Below, in pieces: positions 1 to 12,420 of a stretch of DNA of 64,000 nucleotides (within the stretch, counting starts at the first letter, position 1; every line of letters starts with the position of its first letter). Origin of the DNA: Halictus rubicundus (Eukaryota > Arthropoda > Insecta > Hymenoptera > Halictidae); NCBI RefSeq assembly GCF_050948215.1, contig NC_135165.1, positions 6,174,501-6,238,500 on the forward strand, written 5' to 3'. Under the pieces are notes generated by a model. The model was not told the DNA's origin. It did not search any database and saw only the letters and a program-made list of their open reading frames with translations. Made by a program: the position numbers and the translations under genes.

Positions 1-326
1 TTCAGTAAACGATTTTATTCGACTCCTCGGGATTCGCATGATATTCTGGGTTCTGCTGAATTATGGATGCTTTGACAAGCCGGAAGGTCGGGACGACTGA
101 CGTGTTAATCGTTAACTCGGTGAGCACAAAAATTGGGAGGTATGAGGTTAACTACTTTTTCGATCCTCTAATATTTAGCAGACAGTAAATAGAATTTGGG
201 ACATTTGATCTCGAAATAAATTCTTGACGTTCATGTTAACTTTTCTCCGCAGCTGTCGACCTCAAATTTTGATAGGATCTAGTACTGTACTAGATGTGTA
301 TTCTAGCCAAAGAGAACCTCGAAATA
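1..326. other. AT-rich flank, old dispersed repeat
   Basis: No gene is visible. Bases about 262-326 resemble about 6110-6172: both run from an 'aaattttgatagga/aaattttagga' core through 'agtagatgt' to 'ccaaagagaa' and end in 'gaaata'. This suggests that the mariner starting at 327 inserted into an older dispersed repeat. The class of that repeat is unknown. Confidence 0.35.
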
Positions 327-1603
327 TTAGGGGGCCCATAAGTAATCAATTATTTTGAAATCTAAAACAAACTTTGTAGTAAATTCAAGTTCTTATTTCA
401 TAATTTATTATATAATCTCCATCATTATCAAGGACAGTTTGCCATCTTTCCTGCAAATTTTCAATCCCCCTCTTATAGAAATCCAGAGTTCGTGAAACAA
501 AATATGACTCAAGGTGTCTCCTTACATCTTCTACGGGAGTGAATGTTTTATTTCTTAAATAATGCTCCAGAGATCTGAAAAGATGATAGTCAGTGGGAGC
601 AATATCGGGTGTGTACGGGGGGTGCGGTAAAATTCCCATTGCAATTCTTTGATTTTTTCCTGAGTGAGTTTCGCTGTATGGGGCCGGGTATTGTCGATTT
701 ACAGTGTTACTCCTTTTCTGTGGACTAAAGATGCCCTCTTTTTCAACAGTTCTGAATACAGCCATTGTAAATGCTGACAATACGACTCAGCAGTAACTGT
801 TTCTCCAGGTTTCAACAACTCAAAGTGAATTGTGCCACGACAGTCCCACCAAATGCACAGTAACACCTTTCTAAGTGATAAGCTAGGTTTAGGGGTTGAC
901 ATTGCGGTTTGATTTGCAGAAAGCTATAGCTTGGGACGCTTTATGTCATCATGAAGAATCCGTTTTTCATCTCCGTTAACGATTCTGTTAAGAAATGGAT
1001 CTCTACGAAATCTGGATAGCAATGAAGTGCAAATTGATGAACGAATATTCCTGTTGGTCGCAGATAACTGATGCGGTACCCATATTCCTTGCCTATGTGC
1101 CTTTCCCATTTCGTGTAGGTGCCTTTGTATAGTTGACCATGTGGACCCAAGGCTTCTCGATAATTCTTGCATACTTAATTTTGGATCAGCTTCCACTAGA
1201 GATTTTTGGGTGTCATTATCAAATTCAACTGGTCGTCACTTCGAGGCCTGTCAGAGAGGTCATAATCACCAGCAGCAAACCTTCTGAACAAACGTTGACA
1301 CTTGTTGACCTTCAGTACATCTCCATAAACATGGCAAATTTTCTTTGTTGTTACCGTTGCATTAAATCCCGCATGAAAATGAAAAAGTATGAAATGACGA
1401 ATATGATCCTCGGAAGGTACGGACGCCGCCATTTTATTACAGGGTTTTAAAAATAATTATACTTTTTAGAATATTTTGGACACAGGCTGCTTTACCCAAA
1501 ACTGTAAAAGAATACAGGTTACAGTATACAGTATACGATTGGTACAGGACTAAAGGCAAAACAAATTCTTTGCAAATAATTGAATACTTATTGGTACCCC
1601 TAA
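327..1603 (-). mobile_element. Full-length mariner (DD34D) transposon, decayed
   Basis: The element is 1277 bp, the usual length for mariner, and is flanked by TA dinucleotides at 325-326 and 1604-1605. Its ends are imperfect inverted repeats of about 28 bp: left TTAGGGGGCCCATAAGTA, right (reverse complement) TTAGGGGTACCAATAAGTA. The interior encodes a transposase on the minus strand, broken into several frames. The same family occurs at 9598-9935 and 43354-45208. It cannot make its own transposase. The length, the ends and the protein motifs agree, so the call is firm. Confidence 0.93.
385..1432 (-). pseudogene. mariner transposase pseudogene
   Basis: This is the transposase of the mariner at 327-1603; the intact enzyme would cut and paste the element at TA sites. 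Reading 1432 down to 385, the start is MAASVPSEDHIRH, followed by the helix-turn-helix DNA-binding region. A one-base loss near 1237, compared with the copy at 43.7 kb, shifts the frame after DRPRS. The next frame carries WVPHQL and the first catalytic aspartate in NGDEKRILHD. A stop follows KRPKL. A third frame carries CIWWDCRG and KPGETVTAESY. The last frame carries PYTPDIAPTDYHLF with the third aspartate, and ends in LDNDGDYIIN. At least three frame breaks make it non-functional. The family usually encodes about 345 residues. Confidence 0.92.
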
Positions 1604-1605
1604 TA

Positions 1606-1950
1606 TATAACCCTGTCAATGTGTAGACTTGTTTGCACCGTTACCTTCGACCTAGACGATGATGCTAGTCTGATGGTGGGCCGAATATCAGAAAAGTCTT
1701 GGAGGGTGGTTAAACGGTTTCCGTGTCCCCTAAGATCGAAGGTGGTAGGGCATTCTGCCGAAGAAGTTGAGGTGTAACGTCCCCCCATGCGGGGCCCCAG
1801 TTACAAGAGGACTTACACGATATCGAGGCTAAAGCTCCGCCCGGTTCGAGAGGAACCACGGGTCTACCAATGAAGATCTGAACCCACGGCGAGCACGCGA
1901 CCAGTTGGGCTAAGGACGAACGTAAAACTTACCGATCGGCAAGATAACTG
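1606..1950. other. No gene seen
   Basis: Mixed-composition DNA next to the mariner. Only short open frames are present, with no recognised domain and no repeat match found by eye. Confidence 0.5.
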
Positions 1951-3640
1951 GTGTTTAACACGCGAGCCGAACCGCCATTAAGCCCGGCCCACCGTACGAT
2001 TTCCACGCGGTCCGGGCTCGGGCTGCTCTCGCGTCGACGATTGATTTACGGACCTGGCCGGCACTTTTTCTCGGGGAAAGAGAGGATCGAGACACAGAGG
2101 GGACGACGCGACGCACGCACGAGAGACGCACACGCGTGTGCCCCCTCGCGGCGCGAACGTCCTCGCAGAAAACGACCGGTGATTGCTGAGAATCGGGTTC
2201 CTTGCACCGGACTCGGAAACGGCCGGAACAGAGAGATGCCATCGAGGAGGCGGATGCGATCGGGCCTAGATCGGATCTACCTGCGCTCCCCGGCTCGAGT
2301 CTGGGCGGGCTGCTCCATGGGAATCGATGTTCCCGATTTCTCGAAAGCGATAGTATTGATTGGAAGGCGCGCGCTCTCGTAGTTTTCATGAATTTTCCTT
2401 CCCCTCTCAGCTCCGCGTCGCGAGTATTGTTCGCCGGGATGGATTCAGCGGCACTTTGAGCCGGACATTTTTCCTGGGCTAATGAGAATGCTTCTGTGGT
2501 CCTGGGATAATTGCCGAGCGGTGAAACACAGTCACCAGAAGCCACCCTCGTGTTCTCCGCTCCGTGGCCAGATCCTGAAGCGCAAAGTGCCTATTCTTTT
2601 GTCAACGTAATATCGGGGTGCCTACCATCTCCAACTTTCACTCGTCATTACGCCATCAAAGTAAACATTTTCTACCCGAATTAAAAATAATAGAACAATA
2701 TTTTTTAATTCTTCCAACGTTTATACTGTTTTAAATTGTTAAGAATACCTGGATGATCCAGTGCGTTCATGATTCGCCGCTCGACGACGATTCTGTTATA
2801 GTCTGAAGCAGTCCTCGTTCGAGACCCTGTCATAAATCCTTCGACGGCCAAGGCTCGCCTCGACGTCAGTCCCCGATTCTACTTAAAACACGTCGGCGCT
2901 AGCACGCCGAGCCGTCGCGTATCTCTTCCTCGAGTGAATCGCTGTTAATTGACCCGCGACGCATCACTACTAATTACGAGACCGCCGCGACTACTAATTA
3001 TAGGAGCGTCCCGGGGATTTATAGGCGTCGGCGTCGGTTCTCGACGACACGCGCGAAGACACCGGTGCCCCGTATGTCATAGACCTGAACCCCGTGGCAG
3101 ACAGTTATCTTATAATTCCACCGGGGCCTGCCTCTCTGTTTTCCGCTACCGATTCTTCGTCACGATACGAAAGTGCTCTCTCGGCCCCGATGCCTAATTA
3201 ACGGGGCGCCGCCTAATTAAGGTCCGCTCCTGCCTTTTACGGAGTTTATCTTCGAACGGGGGGAACGAGGGGGCGGGCTTCGATAAGCCCCGGGAATTCG
3301 ACTCGGAAAGAACTGACGTTACCAGACGGAAGATGAAGCCCCCGGACGACGACGATGGTTCATGAGCGCCGGGGCGAGACCACCGTTCCCTTTGAATTCG
3401 TAATAGCCTAATCAGAAAACGGCGGTCGCTCTCGAACGTCATGCATTAGAGAAGGGGCCTCGAACGGAGGGCAACGAGACTTGTAAAGGTAGCCGGAAAT
3501 TGCTCGGATATCTCGCCTCGGTCTGCAGTTCGATTCTCGCGCATAATTTCGGCTCGAAGATCGGGCACGTCGTACCTTTTGTTTGAAAAGAGGTTGGGCT
3601 AAATTCGTAATTATTTTCAGAGGTCTCCTCAATGTTTTAG
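1951..3640. other. CpG-rich block, no supported gene
   Basis: Frames of up to 196 codons are open on both strands over the same bases. That is what CpG-rich sequence with few TA-containing stops produces, so I do not call a gene. The block contains repeated TAATTA cores, for example near 2970-3000, which suit homeodomain binding, but these are too common to be counted as sites. Confidence 0.45.
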
Positions 3641-6089
3641 GCTATCACGCCCAAAGGTAATAATCGATTTCGACGGAAAGTTACAAACATCGATAAATTT
3701 ATAATGAATCTTTCCATAAAAAATGGAGATTCGCACTCAAAACGGTTCAGCTGTCTCGTAACAAAATAGGAAAAGAAAATACGCGAATATTCCTTAAGAC
3801 TAGATTTATGAAATCCGTCGAAATAAAGGATTCTAATATTTTTAATTTAGGAACGTTGAGACTGTAAAGATGCATTCATGAGGAATTATTTAGCAAATTC
3901 ATTTCCTTGGGTATATATTATTGAAAATATGGTTACAAATTTTGATAAATACATTCATGTAATTTTTATAAAGTAAAATAGTAAAATAGTCATTTTCAGT
4001 GCTAAGTAAACCTAGAGTTAAGAGACATGTGCAGGAAATGTTCCAAATTTTCTTTTAACTTCTACCGTTTATAAGAAACGTCGGTTCGAAGATATTGATA
4101 TGAATTTCGACACATTCAAGTTGGCACTTTATAGAACCCGGGACGAATGGGTGTTGCTCGGTCCAGCAGCGGTTCGTTATCGATCATCGCTTAATAAACG
4201 ACAAATACGCGGCACGTAGCGAAGTTAATACAACGGTTCCTATCTATCTTGGCAACTAGTTTCTGTATCTCCATTAACTACGCGGCCGAATTGCAATACC
4301 CGTCCTTAATAACGATTCAAGCTACACCGTGGGGCTTCGCCGTTGGTTCTCGATGGAGGACGATGAAAACATTTTCGCGGTGGGAATAAGTACCGTTGCG
4401 GCGCGCAGAATTTCTCGTAGCACTACGAAAGTCCCGCGGGTTCCAGAATTCAATTCCCAGGGATCGATGCGTCCGGCGGATGGTGCAAAAAAAGCGCAAT
4501 TTTCGATTTAAAGGGGGGCAGCAAAGGGGGCTGAGCGACCCGTGTAATTCTGTATCGCAGCGTTCTATCTCTTCCTCTCTTGGCCTCTCCATTATTTTTA
4601 TATTTTTACGGACGCGCATCGCATACCTAAACGCCGCGGCAGCACGCCACCGACGCTCGATGTAATCGGTACCGGACGAAAATTCATTTTTATAGAATCC
4701 TCTTCCTCTCTCCCGATATTCTCCGTATTTATAACTCGCCTGCAAAAAAAAAACCAGAATTCGGCGGGGCGCGTGTTTGACAAAAAATAAGAGGAATTAC
4801 GCGACCACGCGAACGATAATGTAGCGCTTTTTATTTAAAACGCAATATCGCCTGGACCCCCGGACGATATTTGCATTTTCGAATACGAAATTGGACGCGC
4901 GCGTGTCGGGAACAATATTTTGACGTGCGTCGAGCATCCCGGAGACCGGACGAAACACCGGGAAACCATTATTGAAAGCATCGGCCAGCCGAGCGGTGTA
5001 AAGAGACGTAATTGAAATCCTATAAAAATACACGCGGGCTTCCATCTTCGTTTCGGCTTCGAACGGCGTCGGTTCGAATATTTCATTAAAATATCCGCAA
5101 TGGATTGTTAATTGCTTGCGAGCGCGCGCGCCTTGGCACTGACACCTTCGCCCGAATATAACAACGTGATTACACGAGTCATTGCAATTAATGGTATCGC
5201 GGAAACGGTATGTTGAAATAGAAGCAACGTGTACCGTGCGTACTTTTAATGATCCCAGTATACAATACTCGCGGAAATGGAACACTAGGTCCGCGAATTT
5301 GCGAAATTTTGACAGGCATCTCCCCGTCGAATTTAACGAAACCCATTCTTTTCTGTGATTTCAGAATGGACGAGATTTTCTATCGAGTCGAGATCCAATC
5401 TTTTATCACCTGTTCGTTTATTAATAGATACGGCTCTTTTGCTTGAAACGAGACTGTTCTTCGTTGCATAAAATCGATTCAAGTAAAAGAAGAATTCACT
5501 TAGACTATATCTTCTTGCCTTGTACCGTCGAGTGAGGTTCTCCTGGTGATATTAAACTGAATTTAATGAATATTAATTATTATTCAGCTTGAATAAATCA
5601 CGGGAAAATAGTATTTAGATTGTAAATGCACCGGCATGCAGAATTAAAATGTGAAAAATTGTATATGCATTAATATTTAAATTGTTTTAACTTCCTGAAA
5701 TTAAATCGTACAAACCAGTTGAGGTGGTTTTTAATCCAGAAGACTGTAATGTCATAATTATTAATTCATTCCTCATACGAAGTTCAGAAATAGCTGAGCA
5801 CAAGAATTTCGATTCATTATTCATTCATTTATGTTTTACACTTTAATTCTACCGAGTGTATTTTATTCATAATCTCATATTTCAGTACTGTAACTAACGA
5901 CTTGAACCAATCTTCTCGAAATCTCGGAGCTATGTAACTGCACTATTGAAATGATAGAAAATATTTTTTCTGCGTTACCAAAAAGAAGAATTCAATTTTT
6001 TTGACCCCGTAACATGGGCTTTCTCCTTAAGCGGCCATTTTTCGGTACGCAGAAAATGGACCACCTTCAAGTTCCTTTCTCTATGATTG
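3641..6089. other. AT-rich to mixed DNA, no supported gene
   Basis: AT-rich sequence with a more GC-rich core at about 4300-5250. Short overlapping frames on both strands show no known domain. No structural RNA, tandem repeat or inverted-repeat element was found. Confidence 0.45.
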
Positions 6090-6109
6090 TATCCTAGGTA
6101 CCAAGTATA

Positions 6110-6172
6110 AATTTTAGGACCTTCTAGCGCAATAGTAGATGTACATTTTACCCAAAGAGAATATTGAAATAA
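6110..6172 (+). repeat. Dispersed repeat, second copy
   Basis: This segment is similar to bases about 262-326. The shared blocks, in order, are aaatttt, agga, agtagatgt and ccaaagagaa, ending in gaaata. It is a short old repeat that elsewhere received the mariner insertion. The full extent and class are unknown. Confidence 0.35.
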
Positions 6173-6359
6173 CGATTAGAAAAAATTATGGAATCCTATT
6201 ACCACCACTAACCTATATGTTGCTGTCAATTCTGGTGGACGCCGAATTTCAAAAATTCTTTTGGGTAAAATTCGTGTCGCTCCTACTGGTAAAAGTATAC
6301 AAAATCACAACTCGATTGATCGTACAGTTACCGAGAAAAAGGAACATTAATAACTAGTC

Positions 6360-7040
6360 AGACTGACGAAGATTTCAGAGTCTACTATAGATATCGACAC
6401 TGTAACTATAAAAAAAAAACGAATACATCCAAAATACCTTTCCAGGTTTAGGGACAGGAGACTGACAAGGTTGATCTCGAAATAAAAACGCGCGAGTGAG
6501 GATCCATTTGTAGAAGCAGATATATTTATACGTAGAAGCTGACGTCCGAGTCCCGGCAGAAAATTGACAAACTCGAGCGTCAGTGAAACGCGAGGATCAC
6601 GCGGATCCTCGTTCAAGCGTATTAATAGCGCGCGTCCGCGCGGATCGTATATTCCTGCCAAGTGTATCGATGCTAGGAATCGTGTCGGCCGATCGGGAGC
6701 TGGTTTCCCTTTGGCTTCGCGATCCAGAAACCGCTGTCGGACGTTCGATCGGGACCGGCGACGCCGGCGACGTCGGTATTCGAGTTCCGCCGGCAGAAAA
6801 CGCACGGGAATATAAATCAGCGTCGTAACGAGTAATCGATCAAGATAATGCATTGGGAATCGGAGAAAAAGTCGCGCGGACAGACCGATAAATAAGGACA
6901 AATAGAGCCGGTCGCGAGAACGATACGGTGGATACGAACGTCCGACAGAAAAACGGCACGCGTGGCGCCCCATCGACGTTAATCTGCCCCCGTGTGCACG
7001 CGAAACCGGGAAAGAGACGTACGGGAGAATCAAAGAGCGA

Positions 7041-7089
<49 letters not shown>

Positions 7090-9595
7090 TGGGATCGAGA
7101 ACGAGCGAGCGAGAAGGACAGCCTCGCACGGATATACACGACACGTACGGAGAACTCCTTTTTCCGATCGTGTAAAAGAAGTTGACTCGCCAGTGGATTT
7201 ACAGAGTATCGGGGGGCCGAAGCCGCGACCCTTCGATGCAGCGTGATTAAGACGTCCCTGGATCGGCCGGACTGGATCCAAGAATCAATGGAACCGCGTG
7301 CGAAGAATCGCTGATAATGAATGGATCGAGTAGCCTCGTCAACCAAGACGTTTCTGCATGCGTGATAGCGATTCCGCTTCTTCCTAACCTCTTCCGAGCT
7401 TCTTGCCGGCGCGAGAGATGCAACGTTCGATTCGTTGCACGTGTTTCATTTTCTCCGACGGCGTGGATGCAACCTGTCTCGAATATAATTTCCGCCGAGA
7501 AAAATGAAGACATCCTCTTCTGCGTAATGATGAATATCAATTGGAAATTCTAGCCTCCGGTAGGAAGTAATTGCTACTTCGGCATCCTGCGGCGCGCCAG
7601 TTCAGTGGTATTACTTTATGAGTGATTAATAATAGCGTTTAACGCGATCGCTGACAACCTAGCGCTCGCACGGACGAAATACGAAGCTGGAGGAACGTCG
7701 GACTAGTTTTACCTTGAAACGACGGGCAGAGGCAAGGTCTATTTGGATCGAGCGATATTTCGATGTCAGTTTGATCTTGGTCGTGTCCCGTCGAAAAAAG
7801 CCCCGGCCACGAGAAGGCTGCGGCAAAGCGCTCGTCCGCCAATCGTCAATAAAAGCCGACTTTAAGCCGGGCTGACCGGACCGTGATCCAATCACAAATC
7901 AATTTATCTGCTATCCGACAGCGGCACGCGAAAAAATTTCACTACCCGGATGCGCTTCTTCCGTCGACGTTGACGGTGCGACTATTATGCTCGACGTATT
8001 AGAGATCGATACAACATTTCCGTCCCGGCGCGATAGGGACACAGATCTGCTCGATTGCGATCGTCAGCGTCGCAATAAATGCTGAAGCAGACGCTATTCA
8101 AACGTTTCACATAGAATTACAAATGATTATTTTACCCGGAAGTTGAGAAGTCTCTTACAACCGATCTTTCCATATCGTAGAATAGAAAATGAAGGGGAAA
8201 TCTAGAGAAAGAATGGAGGGAATCCATATTTCTTGTTCGGAAAATGGTGCGAAAAAGTATTATACAGGTAACCATCCTACAACACGGCATCTTATAACAC
8301 GGTTTCGCTACCTGTACGTAACCCCCCCTTTTTGTACTGGCTCTGGGTCTCATGCAACACGGCATTTTCTTTATTATTAGTGGAATCGCGGTTTGTGCTT
8401 CCCGAAGAGCTAAGAGGCGATTGACGGTGATCGGTGCAGATTTAAAACAGAACAGTACTTCCATAGAGAAGTTCTGTGAATCCTTGGATTTGTTGAAACA
8501 AATTCGAGGAAATCGGAAAAACACAGGAGAAATGATTTTCTACTCGGAAATCGCGACAGCAGGGTCCGGCGCATCGTATTTTAAGACGTCTGACGGCCAT
8601 CGCGACGGATCATGAATATTATCGACAAGCCGGCCATCGACCGTCGCCGGGTACAAATATTTTCTGAATGGCGCAACAACCCGTGACACAAAGCCGGATT
8701 AAAATGTTCGGCACTCCGGAGTCGAACTAGAGATCCCACCTGCGCTCGATACGCCAGGCTACGCCTTGGACGGTCGCGTCGGCTGTTAATTATTCAAAAG
8801 CATCGGTGGTCGGCCCTGTGTGTTCGCGTTTATTCATCAGTCGAGAATCGAGACGCGCCGAGAAACAATATTAAAAGGCCGGCGAGAGAGCGCGGTTGTT
8901 GTTCCCACTCGATTTTTTCCCCCGGTCTTGTTTTTTCTTTCAATGGACGGTTAATGCATCGACGTGTTCCGAGAACTCGATTCCAGCGGCGACGATCTTT
9001 AATTAATACCGCCGGTATGAAACATTTCTCCGTGGGAGTTATAGCCCCGGCTCTCGTCTCTCGCGTGCTCGCCTCGCTTCATCCTCCGGGTTTTTTCCTG
9101 CTCGTCCGCGCTTCTGCATTATTAACCTCCTTCTTTCTTCCCTTTGCCTGCCCCTTTTGCGTACAACAACATCGGCGGCCGGCAACCGGCAAGTTGCGCG
9201 CCGCGCCGTGTGTGCTATCGTCTGCGGACGAGTTGCAAGGAATGCTTTATCGTCGCTGACCGCTTCAACGGCGCGCGGGGGAGTCACGGTATCGCGATAA
9301 CGAAACGGGCCGCTTGAATCGATACGTGATTACACGGTTCGGTTTATCAGAAACTGTGCAAACACGCGTGCGTGCAGCCCGCCGCGAGCGTGAATCTTTA
9401 AGGGGTATAATACCGGCTGCGAACGCTCGGAACGGTCCCATTAGCTGAAACTTTAACCTGTCGAACGAATAATCACCGAAAGAATTTCAAATGGCAAGGT
9501 TACCAACCTTGAATCGAAACACAAGCTGCTTACAGATCTAAATGACTGTAACAGAGTTTATCTATCGGATGGTGGAATCCATTTGGACCCCGAAT
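6360..9595. other. CpG-rich block with (GA)n, no supported gene
   Basis: Mostly CpG-rich DNA. A 265-codon minus frame at 6347-7144 and a 168-codon frame at 6840-7346 run through the (GA)n tract and owe their serine-leucine stretches to it; plus-strand frames overlap them. None shows a domain. Bases 8130-8620 contain a repeated 'aacacggcat' motif but no recognised gene. Confidence 0.45.
7040..7086. repeat. (GA)n microsatellite
   Basis: Nearly pure GA dinucleotide run of about 45 bp inside a CpG-rich block. Such tracts can bind GAGA-type factors in insects, but nothing here shows that they do. Confidence 0.95.
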
Positions 9596-9597
9596 TA

Positions 9598-9935
9598 TTA
9601 GGGGTGCCCATAAGTAATCAATTATTTGCAAAGAATTTTGCCTTTAGTTCTGTACCGATCGTTGAAGCGGAAACGCGTATTCTTTTACCGTTTTCGGTAA
9701 AGCAGCCTGTGTTCAAAATATTCCAAAAAGTATAATTTTTGTTTACAACCCTGTAATAAAATGGCGGCTTCTGTACCTTCCGAGGATCATATTCGTCATT
9801 GCATACTTTTTCATTTTCATGCGGGAACCCTGGATTTCTATAAAAGGGTGCTTGGTAATGACGGTGATTCTATAATAAATTAAGAAAAGTTTGTTTGAGA
9901 TTTAAAAATAATTGATTACTTATGGGTCCCCGTAA
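9598..9935 (+). mobile_element. Internally deleted mariner (338 bp)
   Basis: Same family as the elements at 327 and 43354. The TA target sites are at 9596-9597 and 9936-9937. The left end TTAGGGGTGCCCATAAGTAA matches the right end in inverse with few changes. The first codons of the transposase (MAASVPSEDHIRHC, from 9761) run to about 9825 and then jump to the C-terminal coding part (TLDFYKR), with the helix-turn-helix, the catalytic domain and part of the tail removed. It is a non-autonomous derivative that could only have moved with transposase supplied elsewhere. Confidence 0.92.
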
Positions 9936-9937
9936 TA

Positions 9938-12420
9938 TAATCGTTTCATCTGAATTCTAATTTTCCAATGAGTCCAATGAGAAGATCAATATTCATCTGA
10001 AAATAGTAGGTACAAAAATATGTAAAAATAATTGATACGTAAGAATTTGAATTCAGCTATGGCTAAAAGCATCCGCAGAGATGACACTAGCACACTCAGT
10101 AAAAAGCATTAAATTTTACCCAATTATTGAGCCCTCAAAGTGAAGCGACTACTTGAAAGAGTATTATTTTGGCAAGCCCTTGATAAGCTTTGAAATGTGT
10201 CCCTAAAATATTTTCGCGACACTCATACGATTTTCCATGAACGAACAAAGGCATTTAATAAAGCACCTGAATATTTACATGAAGAGAGTAAGAGAGCCAA
10301 CTAATTACGAAATTAAACGCTGGAATTTAACGTTTATGCCTCAGAGGAGACGGTATTCGATGAAACGGGTCTTTGAAATAACGCGAACCATTCAGGCCCG
10401 CCAGACCATCCCTCTTTTGTGAACGCGACACTGAACTCAATGACGACTGTCTTTGCGGCGAAACGTAACAGTCATGCTGCGCCGCTGACATTTATCACTG
10501 CAACGCAAAGAGGCTTCCAATTAGCCCATATTATTTAATGTTTAACAACCACTTTAAAAAATTATTTTCTCAGATAAGAGCATAAACTGTGTGTAATAAA
10601 CCACATAACTTGTAGACCTCTAACTATTCAATTACAGGCGAGAAAAATTACATAACTATCTCGCTGAAAACTGATGAATTCCGAGGAGAGAGTAAAAGGT
10701 TATTTTGGACTTTTGTACATTATGCTCCCACTATTAGGCAACACAGACATATTTTTTTATAAAAACCGAAAATTTATAAAATCGAGTTTTTTTGCTGCCT
10801 CGGAGACCACTGTGCGACGCGGCGTAGCGTCGTTAATGAACAGATAAGGCCTTCCCCAAATACGAATAAATTAAGCTTAAGCGGTAATCCTAAATGCGAG
10901 ATGACTATTATAAAATGCGAATTGATTAAATGGCGTGCCGCGCATACTCGTGGGTTCCGTTTATACCGCGCGATTATCATAATTATTATTTCTCCTATCT
11001 TCCCAGATAACCACCAAGCCCCCATAATCTCGCGGACCCGTCTTCAAATTCTTCGCTTCTCAAACCATGGACCGTAGCTAAAATTCTTTAATTTCAAGTT
11101 ATCAAACGCGTATATTTAATTGATACACGTGAATACTTAAAAGCAATATTCGGTGCAACCAGGGCTTTATTTACACATTCGATTGTTTCAACTCTTTGCC
11201 ACATAAAATCGAGTCAAGAGGAGGATTTCGTAATGAGGATTTCAAGCATAATCAATGAAATGCAAAGGTTAATAGTTCGTTTCAAATCGAAATAAAATTT
11301 CACTCGCTTATTGGTAATATTTAAGCATCAAAGCAAGAATAGACATACCATAAATATACATGTTCTCCTTCTTTTAAGAAAATATTAAGGACAAACTAGT
11401 TCTAATCTCTTTAGCTGTGAAGAAATATGTATAATTAGCTCTAATAATTTGATCAGTATTATTACTGATTTAGAGTTAGTATTCAATAAAAAATGTTTTA
11501 ACACCAAACGTGCACTGGACCAGACATCCTGGTGACTAAACAGTTAAATAAAAAAGAGATACACCAAAAAATGTTGATAACAGAGACAGTTTACGAGAAG
11601 GGGCTATTGAATAAAAAGATCCGTGAATACGCGTCGGGAAGAAGGTCAGAAATCCCGCGAAAATGCAGGGTTGCGCCGTCAGTTTGTATGGGACTGACGT
11701 CAGCTGCATCGTCGACTATCTCAACAATAAGATTACCAAGATCGAGTGCCACAGGGGCGAAAGACAAACAGAGGAAAAGCGTCGAAATTCTTCGCGCGGC
11801 GTGATCGTGGGTTGGGGGTTCGGGGGGTTGGATGGGGGGCAATTAGCAGACGCCAGTCGCAAAGTGGAAACGCTTAGAGGCGCCTTGTCAAGGGAGCAAA
11901 TTGCAGTTTTACTTCGGCACGTTTATCAGAGAGCTAGCTCTCGCAGCTCGAGATTGCTGGTACACGGTCGGCCGTGTTAAAACAAAGTCACGCCGTCGGA
12001 TGTCAGCTCCGCCGGCATATGTATGCACCGTGCTCCCGTGCAAACAACGCGGTTTCACGCGGGCGCCAATTAGCTAACGACGAAAGTTTCGAGACGACGC
12101 CGAGGAACTAATCAAGATACCGTGGATACCGTAATCACCGTTGATACTGCCGGTAGACACCGTCTTCGCGACGCCACGCGACACACGACGAAACGCGAAA
12201 GATGCTAATACCAGGTGTATCGCCTCCAGGAACGGATTTCGTCGATGCTCGTTCACCTGCGCCGCGAAACTTCGTTGCTGCGACGATCCAAAATCCGCCA
12301 TTGACGTTCGATCGAGTGTTCCTCGACCCTCAACACGTTCCGTGCCCTGTTCGTCGCATACGCCCTGCGCGAAACTCTGTTCAGGTCGTAAGAAATTTTC
12401 TATTAATAAAAGGAGTACTG
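9938..12420. other. AT-rich then mixed DNA, no supported gene
   Basis: The first 1.6 kb is AT-rich with no open frame of note. Bases 11600-12420 are more GC-rich with overlapping frames on both strands of up to 173 codons; the longest runs into the 182-bp array and is not a gene. A perfect TGACGTCA palindrome lies at 11695-11702. Confidence 0.45.

Noticed and set aside
6347..7346. Minus-strand frames of 265 and 168 codons
   Set aside because: Both depend on the (GA)n tract at 7040-7086 and have random arginine/serine-rich content.
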